Below are positions 35,189 to 45,476 of a stretch of DNA of 64,000 nt, one piece after another. The DNA comes from Sphaerisporangium corydalis. Its GTDB lineage: Bacteria; Actinomycetota; Actinomycetes; Streptosporangiales; Streptosporangiaceae. Each line of letters begins with the position of its first letter. Position 1 is the first letter of the stretch. The stretch spans positions 1 to 64,000 of the forward strand of contig NZ_JANZYP010000046.1 of NCBI RefSeq assembly GCF_025506355.1, given 5' to 3'. The position numbers were made by a program, and so were the translations under genes. The notes beneath the pieces were generated by a model that was not told the DNA's origin, did no database searches, and saw nothing but the letters and a program-made list of their open reading frames with translations.

Positions 35189-36481
35189 TCAGGAGAAGAC
35201 GGTCGGGATCGCCGGGTCGCCCTGGGAGAGCTGGTGGGCCGAGGAGGGGAGCTCCGCCATCGAGGCGCGGTGCCGTTCCCGCGCGGCCGCCAGTGGCTCG
35301 CGCCCGACGATCTCGCCGCCCCGCACCAGCTCGCGCAGCAGCGTCCGCGCGCCCTCGGGAGCGGCCTCCCCGGGCACGGTGGTGACCAGCTCGGCGGTGG
35401 CGACGCCGTCCTCGACGGCGCGGAACGCGGCCTTCTGGCCGCCCTTGCTCGGCTTGCCGACCGACTTCTTGGCCACCGGCGCGAGGACGCCGTCGCCCTC
35501 GTCCCGCGCGACGAGCTTGTAGACCATGGCCGCCGTCGGCGCCCCCGATCCGGTGGCGACCGAGGTGCCCACCCCGTACCCGTCGACCGGGGCCGAGGCC
35601 AGGGCGGCGATGGCGAACTCGTCCAGGTCGCTGGTGACCACGATGCGCGTGCCGGTGGCGCCGAGCGAGTCGAGCATCCGCCGCACCTCGTGGGCGGCCA
35701 CGTCCAGGTCGCCGGAGTCGATGCGCACCGCCCCGAGCGCGGGACCGGCCAGCTCGACGGCGGTGCGCACGGCCTTGGCCACGTCGTAGGTGTCGACCAG
35801 CAGGGTGGTGCCGGGCCCGAGGGAGTCGATCTGCGCCTGGAAGGCCTCGTACTCCGAGCCGTGCAGCAGCGTGAAGGCGTGCGCGCTGGTCCCGGCGGTG
35901 GGCACGCCGTACCTGCTGCCGGCCATGAGGTTGGAGGTGGAGGAGAAGCCCGCGAGGTAGGCGGCCCGCGCGGAGGCGACCGCCGCCTGCTCGTGGGTGC
36001 GCCGCGAGCCCATCTCGATGATCGGGCGCGACCCGGCGGCGTGCACCATGCGGGAGGCCGCCATGGCGATCGCCGAGTCGTGGTTGAGTATGGAGAGGAT
36101 CACGGTCTCCAGGAGCACGGCCTCGGCGAAGGCGCCCCGCACGACCATGATCGGAGAGCCGGGGAAGTAGCATTCGCCCTCGCGGTAGCCGAGCACGTCG
36201 CCCGAGAAGCGGTAGGACGCGAGGAAGTCCAGCGTCCGCTCGTTCACCACCTGGTGCCCGCGCAGGAACGCCAGTTCGGCGTCACCGAAGCGGAAGTCCT
36301 CGATCGCGTCCAGCACCCGCCCGGTGCCCGCGACAACCCCGTACCTGCGCCCGGCGGGAAGGTGGCGGGCGAAGACCTCGAAGACCGCGCTCCGGCCGGC
36401 CGCGCCGCTCTCCAGCGCCGCCTGCAGCATCGTCAGCTCATAGTGATCGGTAAGCAACGCGCTGCTCATGGGCATTGTCAC
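35189..36481 (-). CDS. pncB: nicotinate phosphoribosyltransferase
   Basis: 430 residues. It converts nicotinate and PRPP to nicotinate mononucleotide. Family marks are [18 protein letters not shown], the catalytic region with [14 protein letters not shown] and [26 protein letters not shown], the PRPP-binding [15 protein letters not shown], and VVTSDLDEF with GYGVGTS. The GTG at 36481 is chosen because TAGTCT (complement of 36489-36494) ends seven bases before it, the leaderless geometry; in-frame ATGs at 36475 and 36469 are alternatives. It is divergent from clpS across only 39 bp, as in M. tuberculosis (pncB1/clpS). Confidence 0.95.
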   Translation of the reverse strand: MTMPMSSALLTDHYELTMLQAALESGAAGRSAVFEVFARHLPAGRRYGVVAGTGRVLDAIEDFRFGDAELAFLRGHQVVNERTLDFLASYRFSGDVLGYREGECYFPGSPIMVVRGAFAEAVLLETVILSILNHDSAIAMAASRMVHAAGSRPIIEMGSRRTHEQAAVASARAAYLAGFSSTSNLMAGSRYGVPTAGTSAHAFTLLHGSEYEAFQAQIDSLGPGTTLLVDTYDVAKAVRTAVELAGPALGAVRIDSGDLDVAAHEVRRMLDSLGATGTRIVVTSDLDEFAIAALASAPVDGYGVGTSVATGSGAPTAAMVYKLVARDEGDGVLAPVAKKSVGKPSKGGQKAAFRAVEDGVATAELVTTVPGEAAPEGARTLLRELVRGGEIVGREPLAAARERHRASMAELPSSAHQLSQGDPAIPTVFS

Positions 36482-36520
36482 AAGTCGAAGACTACGACCG
36501 GCGTAGGGCAGGATGGGAAT

Positions 36521-36811
36521 GTGGGTAGTACCGCTCCAGCCGAAGTCGAACGTCCCGCATCAGACGTCCGCCCCGACCTTCCATGGCTGACGCTCGTCTG
36601 GAACGACCCGGTGAATCTCATGTCATACGTGACCTACGTGCTGCAGACCGTCTTCGGCTATCCCAAGGCGAAGGCCGAGAAGCTCATGCTCGACGTGCAC
36701 CACAAGGGCAGGGCCGTGGTGTCCAGTGGCACGCGTGAGGAGATGGAACGCGACGTGCAGATCCTTCACTCCTACGGGCTGTGGGCGACCGTCCAGCGGG
36801 ACTCCGCGTGA
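36521..36811 (+). CDS. clpS: ClpS, ATP-dependent Clp protease adaptor
   Basis: 96 residues. It is the N-end-rule adaptor that delivers substrates to ClpA/C-ClpP. The core has [20 protein letters not shown] (binding-pocket DPVN/M) and [14 protein letters not shown] (conserved HxxG), then [20 protein letters not shown]. The GTG at 36521 is preceded by CAGGAT at six bases, so the mRNA is probably leaderless. The next gene starts in the stop codon (GTGA). Confidence 0.95.
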   Translation: MGSTAPAEVERPASDVRPDLPWLTLVWNDPVNLMSYVTYVLQTVFGYPKAKAEKLMLDVHHKGRAVVSSGTREEMERDVQILHSYGLWATVQRDSA

Positions 36812-37335
36812 GCACGGGCTTCAGCTCCGCGGGCCGTGGCGGGGCGAGCATTCTGCTGGACGCGGGGGAGGCCTCGATCCTCCGCTCGCTGGTCGAGCAG
36901 GTGCTCGGCCTGGTCGAGCCCGGCGAGACCGGTGACGACCCCCTGCAGAAGGCGCTCGGCATCGGCTCGGCCGAGGTGCCGTCCGACCCCGTGCTCGCCC
37001 GCCTGTTCCCCTCCGCGTACGCCGACGACGACAAGGCCTCGGCGGAGTTCCGCCGCTACACCGAGGCCACCCTTCGCGAGGGCAAGCGCGCCGACGCCGA
37101 GACGCTGCTGGAGACCGCCGAGCAAGGAAAGGTCGAGCTCACCGCCGAGCAGGCGCAGTCGTGGCTGCGGGCGCTCAACGACGTCCGGCTGGCGCTGGGC
37201 GTGCGCCTTGAGGTCACCGAGGAGATCCACGAGGAACTGGCCGACATGGCCGAGAACGACCCGCGCTACCCGGCGTACGTCACCTACGACTGGCTCACCT
37301 ACCTCCAGGACACGCTGGTCCGGGCGCTTTGGTAG
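36808..37335 (+). CDS. DUF2017 protein
   Basis: 175 residues, mostly alpha-helical ([60 protein letters not shown]), ending in [14 protein letters not shown]. It is the DUF2017 family invariably next to clpS in actinobacteria (the Rv1332 counterpart); its function is unknown. The GTG overlaps the clpS TGA, so it is translationally coupled and probably linked to ClpS function or regulation. Confidence 0.93.
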   Translation: MSTGFSSAGRGGASILLDAGEASILRSLVEQVLGLVEPGETGDDPLQKALGIGSAEVPSDPVLARLFPSAYADDDKASAEFRRYTEATLREGKRADAETLLETAEQGKVELTAEQAQSWLRALNDVRLALGVRLEVTEEIHEELADMAENDPRYPAYVTYDWLTYLQDTLVRALW

Positions 37336-37344
37336 CTTCCAGGC

Positions 37345-37755
37345 ATGCTGACGATCTCACGGGAGCTGGTCGACAAGATCATCGCCCATGCCTGGGCCGA
37401 TCACCCCGACGAGGCCTGCGGGGTGATCGCCGGGCCGGCCGGCTCCGACCGCCCCGAACGCTTCGTCCCCATGGAGAACGCCGAGCGGTCGCCGACGTTC
37501 TACCGCTTCGACTCCATGGAGCAGTTCCGCGTATGGCGTGACATGGACGAAGCCGACGAGGAGCCGGTGGTCGTCTACCACTCCCACACCTCCACCGAGG
37601 CCTACCCCTCGCGCACCGACGTGACCTACGCCTCCGAGCCGGGCGCCCATTACGTGCTGGTCTCCACGGCCGATCCGGACAGCGTGCAGTTCCGCTCCTT
37701 CCGCGTGGTCGACGGTGTGGTGACCGAGGAGAAGGTCGAGATCGTCGAGGTGTGA
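37345..37755 (+). CDS. mec: Mec, JAMM-family CysO-cysteine peptidase
   Basis: 136 residues. It is a zinc metalloprotease that releases cysteine from the CysO-Cys adduct. The JAMM motif is intact: E23 (DEACGV), H79 and H81 (YHSHTS), S89 and D92 (YPSRTD). The ATG at 37345 lies 9 bp after the DUF2017 stop. In M. tuberculosis the same enzyme (Rv1334) precedes cysO and cysM, as here. Because CysO here ends in GG plus two Arg, this peptidase is also a candidate for trimming the CysO precursor, as QbsD does for QbsE; that second role is inferred. Confidence 0.93.
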   Translation: MLTISRELVDKIIAHAWADHPDEACGVIAGPAGSDRPERFVPMENAERSPTFYRFDSMEQFRVWRDMDEADEEPVVVYHSHTSTEAYPSRTDVTYASEPGAHYVLVSTADPDSVQFRSFRVVDGVVTEEKVEIVEV

Positions 37756-37807
37756 CCCCCGGTGACGGCCATCGGCGCGAACCCCGGGAAGCGGTAGAGT
37801 TGGGACC

Positions 37808-37924
37808 ATGCTGACGACTGACCCGCTGACCGGGGGCGCCGCGGTGCGCCCTGGGGATTCGTCGCCCGTGCAGAACCACCTCTTCGCGCACACTCCCTTC
37901 GCCGTCGTCTACGACTGTTCCTGA
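37808..37924 (+). CDS. 38-residue ORF upstream of cysO, candidate regulatory peptide
   Basis: ATG at 37808 opens MLTTDPLTGGAAVRPGDS.. and ends ..FAVVYDCS. TAGAGT (37795-37800) lies seven bases before the ATG, so it has its own leaderless promoter. The single Cys is the second-last residue, before the stop, and the ORF precedes the cysteine-biosynthesis genes cysO-cysM by 83 bp. Actinobacterial cysteine operons are known to use Cys-containing leader peptides for attenuation, so a cysteine-sensing role is plausible, although only one Cys codon is present. Confidence 0.55.
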   Translation: MLTTDPLTGGAAVRPGDSSPVQNHLFAHTPFAVVYDCS

Positions 37925-37988
37925 TCTTCAGGAATCCCCGTCCAAACAGCCGTGTTCGCACTCTTCGGGTGCCCGTGACGACCACTGA

Positions 37989-39236
<1,248 letters not shown>

Positions 39237-39338
39237 CCGCCCCCCTGCTTCGCCCTAGGGCTCGGCCTGGTCTGCGAACGCCTGGCCTCGCCGTGAGACC
39301 CCGGACCGAGCGCGTGCGCGCGGGCCCGGGAACGCGGA

Positions 39339-39368
39339 CAGGGCCCGGCCTTGGGCGGCCGAGCCCTG
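39339..39368. terminator. terminator between cysM and the convergent DUF3352 gene
   Basis: CAGGGC and CGGCC (39339-39350) pair with GGCCG and GCCCTG (39357-39368), with one mismatch and a 6-nt loop. Confidence 0.5.
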
Positions 39369-39444
39369 CGATCCCGTCGTCCGGTGGGCCATGGGGCCCG
39401 GGGCGACGTGCCAGGCGCTCAGTGGATCAGCGCCCGAGGGGTGC

Positions 39445-41307
39445 TCAGTTGAACAGCACCCGGAGGCTGAACGACGTGGTGTCGCCGGACTGCTTGCCGC
39501 TCAGGCCGACGGCGCGCAGCGTCTTGAGGTTGGCGCGCTCCTCGCCCTGAAGGCTTCCGAGGTAGTACTTCTCGATCTTGTCGAGGTCGACGTAGACCGC
39601 CGCGGTCGCGGAGTCCGCGTCCGGGATGGCGATCTTGAAGGTCTCGCTCTCGCCGAGCGTCCCCTCCTTGGCCAGCGAGCCGGCGTACCCCTGCGTGCTG
39701 GACAGGATCAGACGCCCGTCCGCCTGCGCCTTGGCGATCTGCGGTGCGGCGGTCCCCGAAGCGGCGAGGAATCCCTCGATCTTGGTGATGACCGCCTGGG
39801 CCTTGGCGGTGTCGGTGGTGAGCACGGCGCCGACGTTGGGCGTGGCCCCGTCGAGACCCTGCCCGTCCAGCGCGACCGTCAGGTTCTTGCCGAGCAGGGT
39901 GACCAGGTCGCCGGGAAGGGCGATCCCGCTCTGCGCGGCCTGGGCGGTGATGTCGGTGGCGCCCGCGCTCTCGGCCGCCTTCATGAGCTGCGGCCACTGC
40001 TTGGCGAAGGTCTCGCCGAGCCCGGAGACCGACAGCGCCGCCGCGGTCGTGGCCGGGAGCTGGGACAGCCGGATCGCCTCGGGGTCGGCCGCGGTCTTCA
40101 TGTCGCTGCCCCGGGAGATGCCGGTGAGCTCCACGTAGCCGCTGTCGAACCGCAGGGCGCCCGCGAAGCGCGCGTCCTTGACCAGTGCCAGGGCGCCGGC
40201 CTCCGTGGCCGCGGGGGTCCCGGAGATCTTGGCGAGCTTGGCGGCGTCGCCCCAGAAGGACAGCACGCCGGGCTCACCGAGGGCCTGCAGGTCGCCCGAG
40301 AACGTGGGGTCGCCCGACAGCGGCGCCGCCTTGGCGTAGCCGTCGGCCGCCGCCTGGGTGGCGGCGAGGATCGCGTAGTCGTCGCGGAACGCCAGGCCGC
40401 TCATCGCGTCGCCCATGTTCAGCTTCTTCAGCCCGGCGCGGGCGCCGGTCTCGTCGGTGACCTGGAGGGCCACCACGATGTCGGGCGAGGAGCCCTCCTT
40501 GGGCGCGAGGACGCCGACGCCGAGGCGCGAGCCGAGCCAGGGCTCGATGTCGCGGGCGTAGTCGACCTTGGCCAGGTCCTTGCTGTCCTTGCTGATCAGG
40601 TCGAACAGCGCCTTGCGCGGGTCGTCGCCGGTGAAGCTGGATCGCGTGGCGGAGAACTTCCTGGCCAGGTTGAACAGCGCCACCTTCTGGTTGGCCGCCG
40701 GGTCGAGGTCGACCCGCACGTAGGCCAGGCTCCCGGCGGGGAGCACGTCCTCAGGCTGCGTGCCGCCCCCGCTGAGCAGGGAGACCGCGAACACGCCACC
40801 GCCGGTGACGACGGCCACCACGACGGCGGCGATGATCGCCACCAGCCATCCGCGCCCCCGCTTGCGGGGGGGCGATAAGGGGGTGCCCAGCTCCCCCTGC
40901 TGCCAGGCCGGCTGCCCGCCGGACTGGTCCCAATGAGTCTGGGCGCCACCCTGGTCCCAGTGGGTCTGCGCGCCACCCTGGTCCCAGTGGGTCTGGCCGC
41001 CGGACTGGTCCCAGTGGGCCTGGGCCCCGCCCTGGTTCCATTGGGGCTGACCGCCCTGGGGCGGGGCGGCGTGCTGCGGGCCTCCGTGCTGCGGGCCTCC
41101 GTGCTGCGGGGCCGCGTGCTGCGGGGCCGCGTGCTGCGGGCCACCTTGCTGCGGCGCGGCGTGCTGCGGGCCTCCGTGCTGCGGCGCGCCGTGCTGCTGC
41201 GGGTACTGCTGGGCGTACGGGCCCGGGGCGTCTTCGGGTCGCCGATAGGACACGGTCCTGTCGGGGTCCTGGCCGAAAGGATAGGGGGGACGCGGTTGGT
41301 CTGGCAT
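39445..41307 (-). CDS. DUF3352 membrane-anchored protein with repetitive N-terminus
   Basis: 620 residues. The cytosolic N-terminus (~150 residues) is low-complexity Pro/Gln/His/Gly with two repeat types (PQHGG/PQHAA and THWDQGGAQ). One transmembrane helix (WLVAIIAAVVVAVVTGGGVF) leads to a large extracytoplasmic DUF3352 domain (ROPVLPAGSLAYVRVDLDP-like start at DVLPAGSLAYVRVD; later SRLGVGVLAP, YAILAATQAAADGYAKA, LVTLLGKNLTVALDGQ, ISTYVDLD-like TAAVYVDLDKIEKYYLG). The family function is unknown. The ATG at 41307 has GAGAG upstream. It sits where M. tuberculosis has a rhomboid gene after cysM, so it is an insertion relative to that order. Confidence 0.85.
   Translation of the reverse strand: MPDQPRPPYPFGQDPDRTVSYRRPEDAPGPYAQQYPQQHGAPQHGGPQHAAPQQGGPQHAAPQHAAPQHGGPQHGGPQHAAPPQGGQPQWNQGGAQAHWDQSGGQTHWDQGGAQTHWDQGGAQTHWDQSGGQPAWQQGELGTPLSPPRKRGRGWLVAIIAAVVVAVVTGGGVFAVSLLSGGGTQPEDVLPAGSLAYVRVDLDPAANQKVALFNLARKFSATRSSFTGDDPRKALFDLISKDSKDLAKVDYARDIEPWLGSRLGVGVLAPKEGSSPDIVVALQVTDETGARAGLKKLNMGDAMSGLAFRDDYAILAATQAAADGYAKAAPLSGDPTFSGDLQALGEPGVLSFWGDAAKLAKISGTPAATEAGALALVKDARFAGALRFDSGYVELTGISRGSDMKTAADPEAIRLSQLPATTAAALSVSGLGETFAKQWPQLMKAAESAGATDITAQAAQSGIALPGDLVTLLGKNLTVALDGQGLDGATPNVGAVLTTDTAKAQAVITKIEGFLAASGTAAPQIAKAQADGRLILSSTQGYAGSLAKEGTLGESETFKIAIPDADSATAAVYVDLDKIEKYYLGSLQGEERANLKTLRAVGLSGKQSGDTTSFSLRVLFN
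40903..41215. repeat. low-complexity coding repeats in the DUF3352 N-terminus
   Basis: Two arrays are present: ~27-bp units around GGTCCCAGTGGGTCTG (about 40920-41045, encoding THWDQGGAQ) and ~15-bp units around GCCTCCGTGCTGCGG (about 41070-41200, encoding PQHGG/PQHAA). Both are coding and in frame. Confidence 0.75.
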
Positions 41308-41453
41308 GGTCCACTCTCGCTGCGGTGAGGAAGGGGTTCGTCTGAAAGGTAGATCCTCGTGGTAGCGAGACACTTGCAGGGCACTTTCCACCGATTAGGC
41401 TGACGACCCAGAACAACATTCGGTCGACCGGCGAAGCGGGGCGAAGGGTACAG

Positions 41454-42245
41454 ATGACGAAATTCGACGAGGCGACGCAGGCGATCAGGGTCGACGAGAC
41501 CACCTATGACGTGTGCCTCGACCCCGGCTACTCCATCGGCGGCCCGCTCAACGGCGGCTACCTCATGGCCGCGATACTGCGCGCCGTCGTCGACGCCTCG
41601 CCCTACGTTCACCCCGTCTCCACCGCCGCCCAGTTCCTCCGCGCGCCGAGGCCCGGCCCCGCCCGCGTCCGGCTGGAGCCGCTCAAGACCGGCAGGACCG
41701 CCACCATGACCCGGGCGACCCTCGTCCAGGACGACGCCGCCTACATCGAGGCCCTCGTGACCACCGCCACCCTCGGCGGCGCCGCGAGCGAGTGGGCCGG
41801 CGCGCCCGCGGTGGCCATGCCCCCGGTCGAGGAGTGCGTCGCGCTGCCGGACCCCAAGCCCATGTCGAACATGACCCTCAACGCCCAGATGCGCCTGCTC
41901 TTCGACCCCCCGACCATCGGCTGGCTGACCGGCGAGCCCTCCGGCCGGCCGGAGTCGCGGGCCTACTTCCGCATGGCCGAGCCCCAGGACCCCGACCCGT
42001 TCGTCCTGGCCCTGGCCGTCGACGCCCTGCCGCCGGTCGTCTTCTCCGCCGGCCGGCGCGGGTGGGCGCCGACGGTCGAGCTGACCTGGCACCTCCGGGC
42101 GCTCCCGGCCCCCGGCTGGCTGATCCTCGCCGGCCAGGGACGGCTGATCAGGGACGGCTGGTTCGACGAGGACGTCGAGGTGTGGGACTCCGAGGGGAAC
42201 CTGGTCGCCCAGTCGCGCCAGCTCGCCCGCCTCGGCCGCTCCTGA
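41454..42245 (+). CDS. TesB-like acyl-CoA thioesterase (double hotdog)
   Basis: 263 residues. The double-hotdog layout is visible: an N-terminal half with IGGPLNGGYLMAAILRAVVD and STAAQFLRAPRPGPARVRLE, and a C-terminal half with VFSAGRRGWAPTVELTWHLR and RLIRDGWFDEDVEVWDSEGN followed by LVAQSRQLA. The typical final S/T-R-Q-L signature is present. It hydrolyses acyl-CoA; chain-length preference cannot be read. The ATG at 41454 is used. The gene lies divergent from DUF3352 and upstream of murI. Confidence 0.88.
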   Translation: MTKFDEATQAIRVDETTYDVCLDPGYSIGGPLNGGYLMAAILRAVVDASPYVHPVSTAAQFLRAPRPGPARVRLEPLKTGRTATMTRATLVQDDAAYIEALVTTATLGGAASEWAGAPAVAMPPVEECVALPDPKPMSNMTLNAQMRLLFDPPTIGWLTGEPSGRPESRAYFRMAEPQDPDPFVLALAVDALPPVVFSAGRRGWAPTVELTWHLRALPAPGWLILAGQGRLIRDGWFDEDVEVWDSEGNLVAQSRQLARLGRS

Positions 42246-42337
42246 GCCGGTACGGCGCGTCCCGGCCCGGAGGGATTACTCCGATGTGAGGATTCTTACC
42301 GCGAGCGATTGTGCGCGGTCCCCTAACCTTGTGAATC

Positions 42338-43240
42338 ATGTCGGACATCGGGAGCGTCGCCCACGCGCCATGGGTCAGCGTCATCGAGACCTCGGACGAG
42401 CACCACGACCGGGAGGATCCCGCGATCGGGATCTTCGACAGCGGCGTGGGAGGCCTCACCGTCGCGCGGGCGATCATCGACCAGCTCCCGAACGAGCCGA
42501 TCCTGTACGTCGCCGACACCGCGCGCCAGCCGTACGGGCCCAAACGCATCGCCGAGGTGCGCGCGTACGCGCTCGAAGTGATGGACCACCTCGTCGAGCA
42601 CGACGTGAAGATGCTCGTGATCGCCTGCAACAGCGCCAGCGCCGCCGTGCTGAGGGACGCCAGGGAGCGGTACGAGGTCCCGGTGGTCGAGGTCATCCAG
42701 CCGGCGACGCGCAGGGCCGTGCGGGCCACCAGGAACGGCCGGGTGGGCGTCATCGCGACCCGGGCCACCATCGGCTCCATGGCCTACCAGGACGCCTTCG
42801 CGGCGGCGCCCGACGTGCGCCTCACGGGTGTGGCCGCCCCCCGGCTGGTGGAGTTCGTCGAGCGCGGCGAGACCATGAGCGACGAGGTCATCCAGGTCGC
42901 CCGCGAGTACCTCCAGCCGGTGGTCGACGACGGCTGCGACACCCTGATCCTCGGCTGCACCCACTACCCGCTGCTCGCCGGGGCGATCTCGTACGTCATG
43001 GGGAACGACGTCACGCTGGTCTCCAGCGCGGACGAGACCGCCAAGGACGTCTTCCGCGTGCTGCACGACCGCGGGCTGGCGGGCCAGGGCTCACGGCCCC
43101 GCCACCGGTTCCGCGCGACCGGTGACGGCGACCTGTTCGCCCACCTGGGCCGCCGGTTCCTCGGGCCCGAGATCGGCACCGTCGAGCGAGCGCTGGTCGG
43201 AGATGTTTCGGGCGAAGAGGCGTTGACCGCGCCCAGTTAG
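42338..43240 (+). CDS. murI: glutamate racemase
   Basis: 300 residues. It makes D-glutamate for peptidoglycan. The two catalytic cysteines are present: C97 (VIACNSASA) and C207 ([11 protein letters not shown]). It also has [18 protein letters not shown] and the substrate region [10 protein letters not shown]. The N-terminus carries ~30 extra residues before IGIFDSG; the ATG at 42338 has TAACCT eight bases upstream (leaderless geometry), while an internal start near VSVIETSD is possible. It is followed closely by the metallo-beta-lactamase-fold gene, rph and rdgB, as in mycobacteria. Confidence 0.95.
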   Translation: MSDIGSVAHAPWVSVIETSDEHHDREDPAIGIFDSGVGGLTVARAIIDQLPNEPILYVADTARQPYGPKRIAEVRAYALEVMDHLVEHDVKMLVIACNSASAAVLRDARERYEVPVVEVIQPATRRAVRATRNGRVGVIATRATIGSMAYQDAFAAAPDVRLTGVAAPRLVEFVERGETMSDEVIQVAREYLQPVVDDGCDTLILGCTHYPLLAGAISYVMGNDVTLVSSADETAKDVFRVLHDRGLAGQGSRPRHRFRATGDGDLFAHLGRRFLGPEIGTVERALVGDVSGEEALTAPS

Positions 43241-43249
43241 GAGGCAGCC

Positions 43250-44002
43250 GTGAAGTTGACGATCGTCGGGTGCTCGGGGAGTTTTCCCGGTCCGGAGAGC
43301 CCCGCGTCGTGTTACCTGCTGGAGGCCGAGGGCTTCCGGTTGCTCCTCGACTTCGGCAACGGCTCCCTTGGGGTCCTGCAACGGCATATCGGGCTGTACG
43401 AGGTGGACGCCATCTGCCTGTCCCACCTGCACGCCGACCACTGCCTCGACCTGTGCGCCTACCACGTGGTGCGCACCTACTCGCCCGCCCGCCCGCTGCC
43501 CCGCGTGCCCGTCTACGCCCCCGCCGACGCCCCGCGCCGGCTCGCCGCCGCGTACGGCATGGCCGAGGAGCCCGGCCTGGAGACCGCCTTCGACTTCACG
43601 CGCCTGCTGCCCGGCACGTTCTCGGTGGGCCCTTTCGAGGTGACGGCCGCGCTGATGAACCACCCCGTGGAGACGTACGGCTTCCGCGTCTCCCACGGCG
43701 GCCACTCGGTGGCGTACTCCGCCGACACCGGTGAGTCGACCGAGCTGGTGAAGCTCGCCGAGGGCGCGGACATCCTGCTGTGCGAGGCGTCCTTTCTCGA
43801 CCGGCCGGGCATCCCGGCCGACCTCCACCTGACCGGCAGGCAGGCCGCCGAGCACGCCGCGCGCGCGGGCGTCGGCACGCTCGTGCTCACCCATCTGGTG
43901 CCCTGGTACGACCAGTCCGAAATCTTCGGCGACGCCTGCCGGGGAGGCTTCGACGGCCGTGTTGAACTCGCTCGGAGCGGGGCCGTGTATGACCTAAGGT
44001 GA
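43250..44002 (+). CDS. metallo-beta-lactamase-fold hydrolase (Rv1339-like)
   Basis: 250 residues. The zinc motif SHLHADH is present (H62, H64, D66, H67), plus later ligands in [16 protein letters not shown] and [11 protein letters not shown]. The start [21 protein letters not shown] is typical of the subgroup between murI and rph in actinobacteria. The M. tuberculosis homologue Rv1339 has been reported as an atypical cyclic-nucleotide phosphodiesterase, so cAMP hydrolysis is a reasonable expectation but not proven here. The GTG at 43250 lies 9 bp after the murI stop. Confidence 0.9.
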   Translation: MKLTIVGCSGSFPGPESPASCYLLEAEGFRLLLDFGNGSLGVLQRHIGLYEVDAICLSHLHADHCLDLCAYHVVRTYSPARPLPRVPVYAPADAPRRLAAAYGMAEEPGLETAFDFTRLLPGTFSVGPFEVTAALMNHPVETYGFRVSHGGHSVAYSADTGESTELVKLAEGADILLCEASFLDRPGIPADLHLTGRQAAEHAARAGVGTLVLTHLVPWYDQSEIFGDACRGGFDGRVELARSGAVYDLR

Positions 44003-44007
44003 GGCTC

Positions 44008-44724
44008 ATGGCACGCGACGATGGACGCAGTCCCGACCAGCTTCGGCCGGTGACGATCACCCGGAACTGGCTCGCCCACGCCGAGGGCTCGGTCCTCGTG
44101 GAGTTCGGCGGCACCAAGGTGCTGTGCGCCGCCTCCGTCCAGGACAGCGTGCCCCGGTGGCGCCGGGGCAGCGGCCTCGGCTGGATCACCGCCGAGTACG
44201 CCATGCTGCCGCGCGCCACCAACACGCGCAGCGACCGCGAGTCGGTGCGCGGCAAGATCGGCGGGCGCACGCACGAGATCTCCCGGCTGATCGGGCGGTC
44301 GCTGCGGGCGTGCGTCGACTACAAGGTCCTCGGCGAGAACTCCATCGTGCTCGACTGCGACGTGCTCCAGGCCGACGGCGGCACCCGCACGGCCGCGATC
44401 ACCGGGGCGTACGTCGCGCTGGCCGACGCCATCGCCTGGATGCGCAAGCGCAAGATGTGCAACGGCGACCCGCTGGTCGACTCGGTGGCCGCCGTCTCGG
44501 TCGGCATCGTGGGCTCGACCCCCCTGCTCGACCTCTGCTACACCGAGGACGTCGCCGCCGAGACCGACATGAACGTCGTGATGACCGGCTCGGGGGAGTT
44601 CGTCGAGGTCCAGGGCACCGCCGAGGGCGTGCCGTTCGACCGTTCGACCCTGGACGCCCTGCTCGACCTCGCCGGCGCGGGCTGCGCCGAGCTGACCCTG
44701 CGCCAGCGGGAGGCCCTGTCGTGA
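44008..44724 (+). CDS. rph: RNase PH
   Basis: 238 residues. It is a phosphorolytic 3'-5' exoribonuclease that trims tRNA 3' ends. It has the RNase PH marks: [70 protein letters not shown] and [20 protein letters not shown]. The ATG at 44008 has TAAGGT seven bases upstream, so it may also have its own leaderless promoter. It overlaps rdgB by 4 bp. Confidence 0.96.
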   Translation: MARDDGRSPDQLRPVTITRNWLAHAEGSVLVEFGGTKVLCAASVQDSVPRWRRGSGLGWITAEYAMLPRATNTRSDRESVRGKIGGRTHEISRLIGRSLRACVDYKVLGENSIVLDCDVLQADGGTRTAAITGAYVALADAIAWMRKRKMCNGDPLVDSVAAVSVGIVGSTPLLDLCYTEDVAAETDMNVVMTGSGEFVEVQGTAEGVPFDRSTLDALLDLAGAGCAELTLRQREALS

Positions 44725-45338
44725 CCGCGTCGTGGCGGGTGGTGCTGGCGACCCGCAACCAGGGCAAGATCGTCGAGCTGCGGCGGATCCTGGCGGAGGC
44801 CGACCAGAAGACCGAGATCGTCGGGCTCGACGCGTTCCCCGAGATCGGCGACGTCGCGGAGACCGGCCTGACCTTCGCCGAGAACGCCCTGCTCAAGGCG
44901 CACGCCGTCGCCTCGGCGAGCGGCCTGCCCGCCATCGCCGACGACTCCGGGCTCTGCGTGGACGCGCTGAGCGGCATGCCCGGCATCTTCTCCGCCCGCT
45001 GGTCGGGCTCCCACGGCGACGACGCCGCGAACCTGCGGTTGCTGCTCGCCCAGATCTCCGACGTCCCCGAAGGCCACCGCGGCGCCCATTTCGCCTGCGC
45101 GGCGGCGCTCGCGCTGCCGTCGGGCGAGGAGCGCGTCGTCGAGGGCACGCTCGCCGGCTCGGTGATCCACGTCCCGCGCGGGACCGGCGGGTTCGGGTAC
45201 GACCCGGTGTTCGTGCCCGAGGGCGAGACCCGCACGACCGCCGAGATGACCCCTGCGGAGAAGGACGCCATCAGCCACCGCGGCCGTGCCTTCCGCGCCC
45301 TGGTCCCCGTGATCGCCGAGACCCTGGGCGCCCTCTGA
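44721..45338 (+). CDS. rdgB: RdgB/HAM1 non-canonical purine NTP pyrophosphatase
   Basis: 205 residues. It hydrolyses dITP/XTP to monophosphates and so protects DNA and RNA. Marks are [89 protein letters not shown] and [10 protein letters not shown]. The GTG overlaps the rph stop (GTGA). Three 23-bp tandem repeats follow the stop codon directly. Confidence 0.96.
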   Translation: MTASWRVVLATRNQGKIVELRRILAEADQKTEIVGLDAFPEIGDVAETGLTFAENALLKAHAVASASGLPAIADDSGLCVDALSGMPGIFSARWSGSHGDDAANLRLLLAQISDVPEGHRGAHFACAAALALPSGEERVVEGTLAGSVIHVPRGTGGFGYDPVFVPEGETRTTAEMTPAEKDAISHRGRAFRALVPVIAETLGAL

Positions 45339-45340
45339 GG

Positions 45341-45409
45341 GCTTCGCCGGGCCTTGCCTGGTCGCTTCGCCGGGTCTCTACTGGTCGCTTCGCTGGGCTT
45401 CGCCTGGTC
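45341..45409. repeat. three 23-bp tandem repeats just after the rdgB stop
   Basis: Units at 45341, 45364 and 45387 all begin GCTTCGC and end TGGTC. The array starts 2 bp after the TGA. It is one of four stop-proximal arrays in the window. Confidence 0.8.
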
Positions 45410-45428
45410 GCGGGAGGGTTCCACCGTA

Positions 45429-45469
45429 ACCAGGGTGTAAGAACCCTGGTGGTGTTATGGGCGTAGCGT
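45429..45469 (+). promoter_or_regulatory. inverted repeat and -10 box of the molybdoenzyme gene
   Basis: ACCAGGGT (45429-45436) and ACCCTGGT (45443-45450) form an 8-6-8 inverted repeat where a -35 would lie. TAGCGT (45464-45469) is seven bases before the GTG. It may be an operator, or a terminator for rdgB. Confidence 0.45.
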
Positions 45470-45476
45470 TCGTTTC

